Assembly: GCA_049340005.1 (NCBI GenBank)
Contig: JBMPIY010000007.1
DNA length: 64,000 nucleotides
Strand: one strand, 5' to 3'
DNA from: CAXBDP01 sp963974465
GTDB taxonomy: Bacteria > Bacteroidota > Bacteroidia > Cytophagales > Cyclobacteriaceae
The position numbers and the translations under genes were made by a program. Each line of letters starts with the position of its first letter. Position 1 is the stretch's first letter. The notes beneath the pieces are model-generated. The model was not told the DNA's origin, did no database searches, and was given only the letters and a program-made list of their open reading frames with translations. Of this stretch, positions 1-8,672 are shown one piece after another.

Positions 1-119
1 TGAATACATCGCTCATAAGTTCTCAATAACAATGATTTTCCTTCTAGGTTTAATAACGGCTTCCCTGGCAACCTAGATGATTGATACCTTGCAGGTATTA
101 CAACTACAAAATCTTCCAT
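1..119 (-). CDS. KdsB-like cytidylyltransferase, N-terminal part (cut by window edge)
   Basis: Reading the minus strand from the ATG at 119 gives 39 uninterrupted residues that run off the window edge. They carry the start of the nucleotidyltransferase fold of CMP-Kdo synthetases: a short beta strand, then VIPARYQSSRLPGKPL, the CTP-binding loop of KdsB. The family transfers CMP from CTP to Kdo or a related keto acid sugar in the cytoplasm. The gene starts only 4 bp after the aldolase stop codon, so it is the last visible gene of a five-gene minus-strand operon. The substrate may be a less common keto sugar made by the neighbouring aldolase. A CMP-acylneuraminate synthetase is the main alternative. 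Confidence 0.75.
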   Translation of the reverse strand, partial: MEDFVVVIPARYQSSRLPGKPLLNLEGKSLLLRTYERCI

Positions 120-123
120 TTAC

Positions 124-1671
124 TTAACCAATAATTGAATAAACTGAGGCCTCTTTAAGTTCACCATAAACTGTTGGGGTTAGGCAAACTAATTCAATAG
201 ATTTTACTTGCTTAAATTTCTGGAAAAGAAATTGATTTTCCGTGAAAAGTTCTTGCTCCTTTTGAGATATTTCTCCTTTATATGCGTCATAACCTGAAAC
301 ATAGACTTGTGAAATTTCTAAATCAAGTATTACCTGTAATGCAATACTAGTATGAGAATCTTTGAATTTGTCTGAAAACCAAATTCTCTCTAATTCAAAT
401 GAATTCTCTCTTAATACTTTGGGAATATATGTCCCCATCGATCTTGGGTAAGGAGGCAAAACACATTTACCTCTAACAGGGAATTCTCCAAATACATTTT
501 CCAAACGATGACCTTCATTCCCTACCAAGCAAAATAGTTGATCGTTTGATACATTTATGAAATTTAATGCATTTTTAGAACTTGCATGTAATACTAGCAT
601 GTCAGGATTCTGATCAAGAAAATCTTCAATCGCATTGGAATGCTCTGATATACTAGAGCCTCCACCAACCATTAATACCGCACTGTACTTTTTCCTGTCT
701 GATTTTAACAATGGAAGACTTTCATTATCCACTTTGCCTTGACTTTGATTATTTAAGGCTCTTATAATTGAATTAAAGGAATAATAACGTTTTCCTACCC
801 ATTCCATTACTTGCTTTTGAGGTAATGAATTAGCTCCAGATACCATATAGGGTAAATTGGTTCCCCAATTATATTCAGTTTGCAATTGACTAAAACCATC
901 TACCACAGAAGTAAGAGCATTATAGTCGAATTCCAACTTACCTTTAGCTTGTAAAGCAGTAAGCAATAATTCAGTTTTCAAATTACCTGCTCCTCTTCCC
1001 ATACCAGTAAAAGTAGAATCAACAATATCAATTCCTTCCTCTATAGCTACTAAAGTATTAGCTAATGCCATTTCTAAATTATTATGGCCATGAAACCCTA
1101 ACTTAACTTTTGTTTTTGATCTAACTAATTCAATGATTTGCCTTACATCCTCAGGATAAACCCCTCCAAAGGAATCAACCATATAAAAATATTCAACTAA
1201 GCCATCAACCTTAGGAAGTAAATTTAAAAACTCCTTTTGATCCTTCCATGTGGACATGTACATAACATTAAACGCAATTTCAAAATCTAGTTTCTTAATT
1301 GCTTTCGCTAAGCATATTGCACGTTGAAAATTTTTGGGATCAATAGCTATTCGAATTAGTTTTACGTATTCCTTAATTGGAATTAATAACCCATTAATAT
1401 CATCCTCACTTATATCCTTCTCATTGAGGATAATTGCCAATTTTTTGTTTGACTTTAGGTTTATATCCCTTAAAACCGAAACGGGACAATAATAATATTT
1501 TCCCAAATATCCGATCATTGGCTTTGAACGATAACCGACCTCTAGATATTCAATAGGAAGGTGATTACAAGAGTTTAAATATTTATCTACCAATTGTTGA
1601 TCAAAATCCCAATTTGTATAATACCCTCCGTCCCGAAGAGTACAGTCTAGAATATTGAATTTTACAGACAT
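124..1671 (-). CDS. Two-domain DRE-TIM aldolase in a polysaccharide operon
   Basis: 515 residues. The N-terminal ~310 residues are an aldolase of the HMG-CoA lyase / 4-hydroxy-2-oxovalerate aldolase superfamily: CTLRDGGYY at 10-18 supplies the metal and base residues, HGHNN at 194-198 the metal-binding histidines, and GMGRGAGN at 223-230 the conserved loop. Such enzymes cleave or form C-C bonds next to a keto acid. Residues from about 330 form a second domain beginning SAVLMVGGGSS, a nucleotide-binding-like Gly-rich strand-loop that I cannot assign. The stop codon shares base 1671 with the start of the upstream methyltransferase gene, so the genes are translationally coupled. Next to a KdsB-like enzyme it may make an unusual keto acid sugar; that is inference. 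Confidence 0.8.
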   Translation of the reverse strand: MSVKFNILDCTLRDGGYYTNWDFDQQLVDKYLNSCNHLPIEYLEVGYRSKPMIGYLGKYYYCPVSVLRDINLKSNKKLAIILNEKDISEDDINGLLIPIKEYVKLIRIAIDPKNFQRAICLAKAIKKLDFEIAFNVMYMSTWKDQKEFLNLLPKVDGLVEYFYMVDSFGGVYPEDVRQIIELVRSKTKVKLGFHGHNNLEMALANTLVAIEEGIDIVDSTFTGMGRGAGNLKTELLLTALQAKGKLEFDYNALTSVVDGFSQLQTEYNWGTNLPYMVSGANSLPQKQVMEWVGKRYYSFNSIIRALNNQSQGKVDNESLPLLKSDRKKYSAVLMVGGGSSISEHSNAIEDFLDQNPDMLVLHASSKNALNFINVSNDQLFCLVGNEGHRLENVFGEFPVRGKCVLPPYPRSMGTYIPKVLRENSFELERIWFSDKFKDSHTSIALQVILDLEISQVYVSGYDAYKGEISQKEQELFTENQFLFQKFKQVKSIELVCLTPTVYGELKEASVYSIIG

Positions 1672-2609
1672 TATATCCTAATTTTAAAATACTTTTCAAT
1701 TTTCCATTTTAATTCATTCGCCAATTTGCTTGCAAAAGATTCTTGATTTGTTAGTATAGACTTCTCCAACTGAATCAATTCCTCTCGGAACTTTTCATCA
1801 AAGCGATCATTACTATATTTAATCAAATTATATGCATATCTAGAAAAACCATATGCTGTTGCGACATAAGCTAATTTCAATAATTGATTACTATCGCTCA
1901 CTTTAGTAGGGTCTTTTAAATACAAAGCATTACCAAAAAAAACTTCCTTCAAATCTTTAAATGGTAATTCTGATTTTCTTTTGTGGCCAATAGTTTCTAA
2001 TGAAACCAGATTAAAACCTTTACCCTTCAAAAATGGGTCAACATCAAAAAATAAATCTTGAGAAAGATATAGCTCATGAAAAGAAACCTCAATTTCTATC
2101 AAATTTAATGTATTAAACATATCCTCATTCCCACCCTTCAAAATTTGGAGCTCTGTACCCTGTGTATCTAACTTAATTAAATCAGGTAGAACTTTTTCAT
2201 TGAAAATAAAATCATTTAGCGACAATGAATTAACATTGGAGACCATTTCTACATTAAATCGGTCACTATTTTCAAAACTATCTAAATATTCTAAATTTGG
2301 TTTCAAGAGTGAGCTGCATTGCCTTTTTTTTGTCAAATTAATTTTTGAAACTCCAGTTGAAAAATCAATAGCAGTATTATAGAAATTGACATTAGTTGAG
2401 GGGTTCAACTTTTTATATGAATTAAAATCAGGCTCAAATCCAAAAATATTTTTAAAAATTAATTCATCCCATTCTTTTGGATACTCATCTGCTGCACCAA
2501 TATCAAATATATTAATTCTTAAATTTTCACTTTCCATCTTGCTTGAAAGCAGTTGATAAAACTTACGATCTATCTTACCTAATTTTCTCATAATTCCAAA
2601 TTGGGTCAA
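1671..2609 (-). CDS. FkbM family SAM-dependent methyltransferase
   Basis: 312 residues. The class I methyltransferase core shows NIFDIGAADEY (about 33-43, SAM-binding motif I), GFEPD (57-61, acidic residue at the end of beta 2) and IKLDTQGTELQILKG (145-159), the hallmark of FkbM/Methyltransf_21. In surface glycan operons these enzymes O-methylate sugars. The start overlaps the end of the ABC ATPase gene by 35 bp; an internal ATG at 2591 would still overlap by 17 bp and is a reasonable alternative start. The C-terminal 80 residues are helical and lysine-rich, outside the catalytic fold. Confidence 0.85.
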   Translation of the reverse strand: MTQFGIMRKLGKIDRKFYQLLSSKMESENLRINIFDIGAADEYPKEWDELIFKNIFGFEPDFNSYKKLNPSTNVNFYNTAIDFSTGVSKINLTKKRQCSSLLKPNLEYLDSFENSDRFNVEMVSNVNSLSLNDFIFNEKVLPDLIKLDTQGTELQILKGGNEDMFNTLNLIEIEVSFHELYLSQDLFFDVDPFLKGKGFNLVSLETIGHKRKSELPFKDLKEVFFGNALYLKDPTKVSDSNQLLKLAYVATAYGFSRYAYNLIKYSNDRFDEKFREELIQLEKSILTNQESFASKLANELKWKIEKYFKIRI

Positions 2610-3861
2610 TTGCTATTCTACCGGGCTTATCATTAGTCAAATACGAAAACCTTGGATTTATTGATAATAAATCTATTTCAAAAACTATTCCTTCTGGTAT
2701 AAACTGTTTAGAACCATGCCCTATTCTAGAAACATGAAAATCAAAATAATAAGAACCAGGTTTAAATAAAGGCCTAGGAAGATTTATTGAGCATCTAAAA
2801 AGTCCTCCTTCTCTTTCAAATAGTAATTGATTATTACTGCTAACTTCGAAGTTTGCAAATATCACTTCTCCATCTTTACAACATTGATAAAAAAGACAAT
2901 GATTACTTGTCTGATCTTTAATTTCAACTAAAAACTCTAACCCAATTTGCTCATAAGTATCAATAACTCTTTCTGAGGATTTTTTGCCGTTAATCAATAA
3001 TTGGATTTCTCTTATCTTCATGTCACTTTCAATTTCACGTTCTTCTTTGAAATTGAAAACATTAAAAGCAGGTTTATAGCTCAAATAATAATCTATTACT
3101 TCATTGGTTTTTCCAGTAACGCCGATTGTTCCATTCTCTAAAAAAATCGATCTAGAACAAAGACTCTTTACCGCTGCCATATTATGACTCACAAACAATA
3201 TAGTCCTTCCCTCATTCTTACTAATATCGCCCATTTTACCCAGACAGCGTTTTTGAAACTCGGCATCCCCTACGGCTAATACTTCATCTACAATTAGAAT
3301 TTCAGGATCGAGATGGGCTGCTACGGCAAAGGCAAGGCGCACATACATTCCCGATGAGTAGCGTTTTACCGGCGTATCAATATACCTTTCTACTCCGGAG
3401 AAGTCCACTATTTCGTCGAATTTCCGTCTGATTTCGGACTTGGTCATACCAAGTATGGCACCGTTCAAGAATATATTTTCTCTACCCGTAAGCTCTGGGT
3501 GAAAGCCTGTACCTACTTCCAGTAATGAAGCCGTACGGCCTTTAATTTTGATGCTACCGCTACTTGGTCCGGTTACTCTGGAGAGGAGCTTAAGTAGGGT
3601 AGATTTACCCGCTCCATTTTTACCAATAATCCCTAGTACTTCTCCTTCTTTTACTTCAAAGTTAATATCCTTGAGGGCATATACGTATTCAGAGCTGGAC
3701 TTTTTTGCACGGTCATTTGATTCACCAATCTTAAGATAAGGATCTTCCTTTCCACGCAATCTGTGGTACCATCTATTCAAATCATGCGATAGCGTACCTG
3801 TTCCTACTTCGCCGAGACGGTAGAGTTTGGATACGTTTTCGACTTTAATTACTGTGGACAT
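2575..3861 (-). CDS. wzt: Wzt-type ABC transporter ATP-binding protein for polysaccharide export
   Basis: 428 residues. The ATPase domain has Walker A GKNGAGKS (80-87), signature YSSGMYVR (168-175), Walker B EILIVDEV (187-194) and the H-loop in LFVSHNM (His226). This SSGM-type signature is typical of polysaccharide and teichoic acid exporters. Residues from about 270 to 428 form a beta-rich extension matching Wzt C-terminal domains, which bind the modified end of the O-chain and set export specificity. An FkbM methyltransferase directly downstream fits a chain-terminating modification read by this domain. Its membrane partner lies upstream at 4676-5521, unusually separated by a four-helix-bundle gene. 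The exact glycan exported is unknown. Confidence 0.9.
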   Translation of the reverse strand: MSTVIKVENVSKLYRLGEVGTGTLSHDLNRWYHRLRGKEDPYLKIGESNDRAKKSSSEYVYALKDINFEVKEGEVLGIIGKNGAGKSTLLKLLSRVTGPSSGSIKIKGRTASLLEVGTGFHPELTGRENIFLNGAILGMTKSEIRRKFDEIVDFSGVERYIDTPVKRYSSGMYVRLAFAVAAHLDPEILIVDEVLAVGDAEFQKRCLGKMGDISKNEGRTILFVSHNMAAVKSLCSRSIFLENGTIGVTGKTNEVIDYYLSYKPAFNVFNFKEEREIESDMKIREIQLLINGKKSSERVIDTYEQIGLEFLVEIKDQTSNHCLFYQCCKDGEVIFANFEVSSNNQLLFEREGGLFRCSINLPRPLFKPGSYYFDFHVSRIGHGSKQFIPEGIVFEIDLLSINPRFSYLTNDKPGRIAIDPIWNYEKIR

Positions 3862-3920
3862 GAGAAGGGAGGATGGAGGATGGAGGATAGAGAATGGAGG
3901 ATAGAGAATGGAGGATAGTT
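3862..3920. repeat. GGAGGAT/GGATAGAGAAT short tandem repeat
   Basis: Directly upstream of the wzt start codon lies a purine-rich tract built from GGAGGATG, GGAGGATAG and GAGAATGG units in tandem. Related words on the opposite strand (ATCCTCTATCC, CCATCAACC) occur on the other side of the four-helix-bundle gene at 4440-4670. The repeats therefore flank that gene. Confidence 0.75.
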
Positions 3921-4009
3921 AATCTTCCACATACCACATTTATGCTACCTGTCCATTCTAGCTTATATTTTCTGTTCTGGTACATCAGTTTCAAATTTAG
4001 CACAAGATT

Positions 4010-4390
4010 TTAATCATTTGCTTTAAATTGGGAATTTCTTAATGAGGATAATCGCTTACCTAGCATTTTGATATTGTCGAGTACAGGATCAGCTGCTTTT
4101 GAATCTACAAATTTCAACTCTTGAGCTATGATCAATAAGTTTGCGAGCTCCATTAAGCTCCCAAATGCAATTTCAGTAAATCGGGCTTGCTCTTTTTTTG
4201 TGATTCTAGATGAACCTTCGGCAAGATTCGCTGGAACGGAGATGGCAGCTCTTCTCATTTGACTTATGAGTCCGAACTTTTCATTACTAGAAATAGATCT
4301 TGTTATCTGATAAATAATCAAGCTTAATTCCTTCGCATCATGCCAAACTTCTAATTTCTGAAATGGAAATTCTTTTTCAAGCCTAGCCAT
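4010..4390 (-). CDS. Four-helix-bundle protein (23S rRNA intervening-sequence protein family)
   Basis: 126 residues. The N-terminus FQKLEVWHDAKELSLIIYQ followed by MRRAAISVPANLAEG and ARFTEIAFGSLMELANLL is the standard signature of the S23/IVP four-helix-bundle family, related to the Avd accessory protein of diversity-generating retroelements. The molecular role of stand-alone members is not settled. No reverse transcriptase or 23S rRNA intervening sequence is visible here, so the gene is an orphan. It sits between the permease and ATPase genes of a polysaccharide exporter and is flanked on both sides by short GGAGGAT-like repeats, as if inserted into the operon. Confidence 0.85.
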   Translation of the reverse strand: MARLEKEFPFQKLEVWHDAKELSLIIYQITRSISSNEKFGLISQMRRAAISVPANLAEGSSRITKKEQARFTEIAFGSLMELANLLIIAQELKFVDSKAADPVLDNIKMLGKRLSSLRNSQFKAND

Positions 4391-4439
4391 ATCGTTAATC
4401 TTTAATACAAACCCAATTTCATTAATTCATCTATTTTCT

Positions 4440-4670
4440 CTATCCTCTCTCAACCATCAACCCTTCTTGGCTGTTCTCCATCAACCATCCTCCTTCCTCT
4501 TTCAACCTTTTCCGGCTGCTTCCATCAACCATCCTCTATCCTCCCTCAACCAAAAGAAACACACCTCCAACCTCCTCTCAAGAGGAGAATTTTTGTTGCA
4601 TTCCATCAACTGTACTCCGTCAACCGTCAACAATTCTTGTCCATCAACTATCCTCTATCCTCCCTCAACC
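4440..4670. repeat. Degenerate CCATCAACC / ATCCTCTATCC repeat tract
   Basis: A 230-bp pyrimidine-rich stretch made of irregularly repeated words such as CCATCAACC, ATCCTCTATCC and CCCTCAACC. It separates the permease stop codon from the four-helix-bundle gene. A frame is open through part of it, but the resulting protein is low-complexity and I do not call it a gene. The same kind of words, as a weak echo, occur at about 25120-25160. Confidence 0.7.
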
Positions 4671-4675
4671 TTCCC

Positions 4676-5521
4676 CTACACCGTATCCATAAAATCCTTC
4701 TCCACCTTATTGAAAATAACGGTGCCGATAGCTAATGAAATTAGCATAAAAACTACAGAGTAGATCCATAGATTCCATTCTACAACACCTTGCCCCATAA
4801 AACCTTGGCGGAATGATTCGATAAGTGGTGTAAGTGGGTTGGCTTGTATGATAAGTCTAAATTTACCCTCTACTTCAGTATAAGGATATATAACGGGCGT
4901 CGCATACATTAATAATTGCACACCGAATGCAATAAGAAAGGTAAGATCACGGTATTTTGTAGTCAAGGAAGAGACGATCATGCCCAAGCCTAGTCCAATC
5001 AAGCCAATATTGATAATGGCAATAGGGACTAGTAGGATGTATATGGTAATGAAAATTTGGTCTGTAGTAATAAGGTAGTATAGCCAAACAACTAAAAACA
5101 GCAGGAACTGTACACCAAAACGCATAAGATTAGAAAGCACTATGGAGATTGGTACAACAATGCGGGGGAAATACACTTTGCCGAAGATATTAGCATTCCC
5201 TATAAATGTATTGGAAGTTTTGTTGAGGCAATCGGCAAAATAATTCCAACCTACTAGTCCACTTAGGTAAAATAGCGTGGGTGGCACTCCATCAGTTGAT
5301 ATTTTTGCAATGCCTGTAAATACAACCATAAATACCACCGTAGTAAGAATGGGCTGAATAAAAAACCAAGTGGGGCCTAGAATGGTCTGCTTAAATTGAG
5401 AAACAAAGTCCCGGCGAACGAAGAGCATTAATAAGTCTCTATAGCGCCAAATGTCTTTCCAAGGAATATCAAGTAAAGATCGCTGTGGAGCAATCTCCAA
5501 GTCCCATTTTTCTTCCGTCAT
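4676..5521 (-). CDS. wzm: Wzm-type ABC-2 permease for polysaccharide export
   Basis: 281 residues with a cytoplasmic N-terminus containing RSLLDIPWKDIWRYRDLLMLFVRRDF, the usual amphipathic entry of ABC-2 polysaccharide permeases, followed by about six hydrophobic segments. KQTILGPTWFFIQPILTT marks TM1, and NPLTPLIESFRQGFMG near the C-terminus is the conserved loop of this family. It forms the inner-membrane channel driven by the Wzt ATPase at 2575-3861. It is the first gene of the minus-strand operon. A candidate promoter box lies about 32 bp upstream. Confidence 0.9.
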   Translation of the reverse strand: MTEEKWDLEIAPQRSLLDIPWKDIWRYRDLLMLFVRRDFVSQFKQTILGPTWFFIQPILTTVVFMVVFTGIAKISTDGVPPTLFYLSGLVGWNYFADCLNKTSNTFIGNANIFGKVYFPRIVVPISIVLSNLMRFGVQFLLFLVVWLYYLITTDQIFITIYILLVPIAIINIGLIGLGLGMIVSSLTTKYRDLTFLIAFGVQLLMYATPVIYPYTEVEGKFRLIIQANPLTPLIESFRQGFMGQGVVEWNLWIYSVVFMLISLAIGTVIFNKVEKDFMDTV

Positions 5522-5552
5522 TTTCTATTGTTAATAAAGCTTAAAGCTAAGT

Positions 5553-5560
5553 CAAATATA
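5553..5560 (-). promoter_or_regulatory. Candidate Bacteroidota -7 box for the exporter operon
   Basis: The minus strand reads TATATTTG, an exact match to the TAnnTTTG -7 element of Bacteroidota primary promoters, 32 bp before the permease start. I see no clear TTG-type -33 element, so confidence is moderate. Confidence 0.45.
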
Positions 5561-6109
5561 GAGAAATGGGAAGATGATTGGAAGAAAGTTGAAGATGGGT
5601 GTTGGGTACAATATGTGAAATTACCAAAGATGATCTATTTTGAATGCTTAAACTGGTGGTCCTTAAGGATATTATTTTTTCGCAATAGCATAAATTTCTA
5701 ATATTATTTAGTCTATTTTTTTTGGAGCATTTTTAATTCAAATGGGCTAATGCTGTCTCAAATAATTTTTCAAGTGATGTGCTTATTCATTCCAGAAATC
5801 GTTTTATTCTTCAGCATTTGCCTGAACCGCTGATTAAATAATTTCACTGACCTTATGCGTATAATTCGAGAAGGATTAGGTGGTAGTTTGAAATTATCGC
5901 TGGATTTTTAACTGTTCTCAAAAGTGAATTTGGTTACTTTCATTTTTTGATCGCTTCTAATATTGCATAAACTAATGTTTTATAATAACTTAACTCACCT
6001 TTAAAAGGGCTAAATAAGATTTACAAGGATGAGTTTATATTCACCAACCTAGACTTAAATGAAATTTCTTCTAAGAATTGTATATTTAGCTGTAAAATCA
6101 ATTTAAAAT
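5561..6109. other. Intergenic region without a recognised gene
   Basis: About 550 bp of AT-rich DNA between the divergent exporter operon and the small membrane protein gene. I find no ORF with recognisable protein character, no tRNA and no strong hairpin. It probably holds promoters for both directions. Confidence 0.6.
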
Positions 6110-6499
6110 ATGCAACAAAGGCCTTTCCTTAAAATTGATATATTTCTAATCGGCGTATTCATCTGCATCAATTTTCTGATCCAGCAAAATGCTATGAATT
6201 GGACAGTGTACAACCTTTATAGTCTGGTATTGAGTATGTATTTTATGATAAAAGCGCTCCGATTTCTAGCTAGTAAGCAAAATTCGCTTTTTGTTTTATC
6301 GAATTGGCTTCTCTCCGCTTGCATAGGAATGGCTATGGTAGATAGCTATATTGATTTCAATGAAGCGTTGAAACTATGCTCTCTAATTTTAGCCTTTGGC
6401 AATGCATTTTTTATCTACAAATTCTCAAGAATAGATCAAGGAAGAGCTTTTGGAATGCATCTTTTGGTAATGGCTATTATTTCTATGTGGGTGATTTGA
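6110..6499 (+). CDS. Small four-helix membrane protein of unknown function
   Basis: 129 residues with about four hydrophobic helices: around residues 8-25, 33-50, 60-78 and 88-103, plus a C-terminal hydrophobic stretch. There is no signal peptide cleavage site and no catalytic motif. I do not recognise the family. It stands alone, with about 135 bp to the next gene on the same strand. Codon use and the even hydrophobic spacing support a real inner-membrane protein. Confidence 0.6.
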   Translation: MQQRPFLKIDIFLIGVFICINFLIQQNAMNWTVYNLYSLVLSMYFMIKALRFLASKQNSLFVLSNWLLSACIGMAMVDSYIDFNEALKLCSLILAFGNAFFIYKFSRIDQGRAFGMHLLVMAIISMWVI

Positions 6500-6633
6500 G
6501 GAGAGGTAATTCTACCACAACAACGATTGGCCATAAGATTGAAATAAAATAGACAGAATATACTATGAGAATTTATCCTGTAATCAAGAAATAGCGCAGG
6601 TTAATTTGCTACTATCACTGAAAATTTCAGCCA

Positions 6634-7968
6634 ATGAGTCCACAATTCAAAGAGCATCAAAACATAGAATGGAAAGAGTTTTGGCACAATGACCACTTTA
6701 AATGGGTTTGTGGTTTCGCCAATGCTCAGGGAGGCACTTTGTTTGTTGGTATTGATGATCAAGGCAATATCAAGCATTTAAATAATGCGAAAAAGCTTTT
6801 GGAAAATTTACCCAATCAGATAAGAGACCTGTTAGGGCTAATGGTAGATGTGAACTTGCATTCCAAAAATGGAGAAGATTTTTTGGAAATCGTTGTTGAG
6901 CCATACCCTTTCCCGATTAGCTTAAGAGGTAAATATTATTATAGGTCAGGAAGCACTTTACAGGAATTGAAAGGAGCGGCTTTAACCAAATTTTTATTGC
7001 AACGTCAAGGAAAAAAATGGGATGGAGTACCTATTCCCAATGTTACTGCTGACGATTTGAAAAATAACACTTTTGATTTTTTCAGGAAAAAAGCCACCAA
7101 GAGCAAACGGCTTGAACCCGAAGATTTGGACGGTACCAACCAAGATCTTTTAGAAAGTTTACAATTATATTTGGAAGATGAAAAAATGCTCAAACGAGCA
7201 GCTCTTTTACTTTTTCATCCAAAACCAGAAAAGTACGTTACAGGAGCTTATATCAAAATTGGCTACTTTGAAAATGAAGCTGATTTGATATTTCAAGATG
7301 AAGCTCACGGTAATTTGTTTGAGCAAATTGAGCAAACAATGGATTTGCTTTTTTCCAAATACATCAAAGCTTTGATAAGCTATGAAGGTATTTCTCGAGT
7401 CGAAACTTACGAATATCCAAGAGAAGCCATCCGAGAAGCTTTGCTCAATGCGGTTGCACACAAGGATTATTCAGGTGGTGCGCCTATTCAAATTAAGGTT
7501 TACAAAGATCGAATATTGATATGGAATGATGGTCAATTGCCTGAAAACTGGACAGTAAGTAATTTGTTAAATAAACATTCGTCAAAGCCTTATAATCCGG
7601 ATATTGCTAACACCCTTTTCAGAAGTGGGTACATTGAATCTTGGGGAAGAGGTATTGAGAAAATGATGAATTATTGTCAAGAAGCAAAGATTCCAATGCC
7701 TATTTATCTTTTTGAGGCATCTGATTTCTTGGTAGAATTCAGAAAGGATATTTACAATGAAGAATATTTAAGTGGCTTGGGTTTAAATGAAAGACAGATA
7801 AAAGCGGTTTTGTACTTAAGAGAAAATAGTTTTATTACTAACTCTATTTATCAAAAAATAAATGAAACTAAACAAACCATTTCATCAGAAGAACTCCAAA
7901 AATTAGTTAGTCTGAAAATATTAAAAACAACTGGGCTTAAAGGCAGAGGGTCAAAATATACTATTTAG
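6634..7968 (+). CDS. AlbA_2/Schlafen-domain ATP-binding transcriptional regulator
   Basis: 444 residues. The N-terminal domain (about 5-115: QNIEWKE, then CGFANAQGGTLFVGIDD and YYRSGS) is the AlbA_2 (Schlafen AAA_4) putative DNA-binding domain. The middle holds a GHKL-type ATPase of the RecG-related HATPase_c_4 family: REAIREALLNAVAHKDY gives the N-box, and ESWGRGIEKM the later glycine motif. The C-terminus (about 385-444) looks like a winged helix. Such proteins are often called putative transcriptional regulators or, misleadingly, RecG-related helicases; no helicase motifs are present. The gene stands alone, next to a MITE, and is probably accessory. Confidence 0.8.
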   Translation: MSPQFKEHQNIEWKEFWHNDHFKWVCGFANAQGGTLFVGIDDQGNIKHLNNAKKLLENLPNQIRDLLGLMVDVNLHSKNGEDFLEIVVEPYPFPISLRGKYYYRSGSTLQELKGAALTKFLLQRQGKKWDGVPIPNVTADDLKNNTFDFFRKKATKSKRLEPEDLDGTNQDLLESLQLYLEDEKMLKRAALLLFHPKPEKYVTGAYIKIGYFENEADLIFQDEAHGNLFEQIEQTMDLLFSKYIKALISYEGISRVETYEYPREAIREALLNAVAHKDYSGGAPIQIKVYKDRILIWNDGQLPENWTVSNLLNKHSSKPYNPDIANTLFRSGYIESWGRGIEKMMNYCQEAKIPMPIYLFEASDFLVEFRKDIYNEEYLSGLGLNERQIKAVLYLRENSFITNSIYQKINETKQTISSEELQKLVSLKILKTTGLKGRGSKYTI

Positions 7969-8074
7969 CTAATTGTTCATTAATTGTTCGTTTTGTTCGC
8001 CAAGGGTTCTAAAAAATAAGAAATATTAAATTGAAAAGAAAAACCTAGATTCAAGTCATAAATGAAATACTAAA

Positions 8075-8271
8075 AGAGGCTGTCTCAAAAGTGAGATGGC
8101 CTTTTTGTTCCAAAATTATATTTGGCTCTCCTTTTATAGTGTGCTCATATTTTAGAACCACAGAGCAAATTTTATATTTAGTAGCATTGATTTTTGAAAA
8201 TTCATCTAATGGTAATGGGCAAAATAATATTTGGGTGAGAAATTAGAGGTCGCCCTTTTGAGACAGCCTCT
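8075..8271. mobile_element. MITE-like element with 17-bp terminal inverted repeats
   Basis: The segment begins AGAGGCTGTCTCAAAAG (8075-8091) and ends with its exact reverse complement CTTTTGAGACAGCCTCT (8255-8271). These ends resemble those of IS elements common in Bacteroidota. The 197-bp interior has no ORF, so this is a non-autonomous derivative. I cannot see a convincing target-site duplication. No matching transposase is present in the window. Confidence 0.7.
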
Positions 8272-8421
8272 GGAATTATTAAATTATTATTGACATGCAA
8301 AAATACAAACAACTCAGCCTATAACAGAGGTATTAAAAGTAGGCTAATACCCTTCTCTAATTTTAAGTTTCATACATAACCCCACTCCCAAAACACCATC
8401 TCCCTCCAACCCAAACCCCAC

Positions 8422-8452
8422 AAAAAAAATAGCGACCCTTTCGGATCGCTAT
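8422..8452 (-). terminator. Rho-independent terminator of tRNA-Gln
   Basis: On the minus strand a 10-bp stem, with one G-U pair and a GAAA tetraloop, is followed by a run of seven T. It lies about 20 bp downstream of the tRNA-Gln 3' end. Confidence 0.85.
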
Positions 8453-8469
8453 CTCTGTTATTTTTATTG

Positions 8470-8542
8470 TTGACCTACTAGGGCTCGAACCTAGACTCTT
8501 CTGAACCAAAATCAGACGTGTTGCCAGTTACACCATAGGTCA
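8470..8542 (-). tRNA. tRNA-Gln (anticodon TTG)
   Basis: The minus strand folds into a standard cloverleaf: acceptor TGACCTA/TAGGTCA (7 bp), anticodon stem TCTGA/TCAGA with loop TTTTGGT giving anticodon TTG, and a T-loop TTCGAGC. The discriminator is A, and CCA is not encoded. A strong terminator follows. Confidence 0.95.
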
Positions 8543-8672
8543 GTAAAATTCGCTTTCAGGCCTTATGCCGTTTTGCGAGTACAAAAGTAGAACATTAATT
8601 CAATTTTGAAAACAGCTTGAGGAAAAAAATGCGCTTTTGAGGATTTTTTTTCAAGCTGTTTCCAATCTACTC

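Noticed and set aside
4467..4763. Plus-strand ORF of 98 codons over the CCATCAACC tract
   Set aside because: It translates to low-complexity Ser/Pro/Leu-rich sequence from a simple repeat and overlaps the permease gene on the other strand.
5561..6109. Hidden small gene or RNA between the exporter operon and the membrane protein
   Set aside because: No frame, hairpin or conserved RNA motif stood out after reading both strands.
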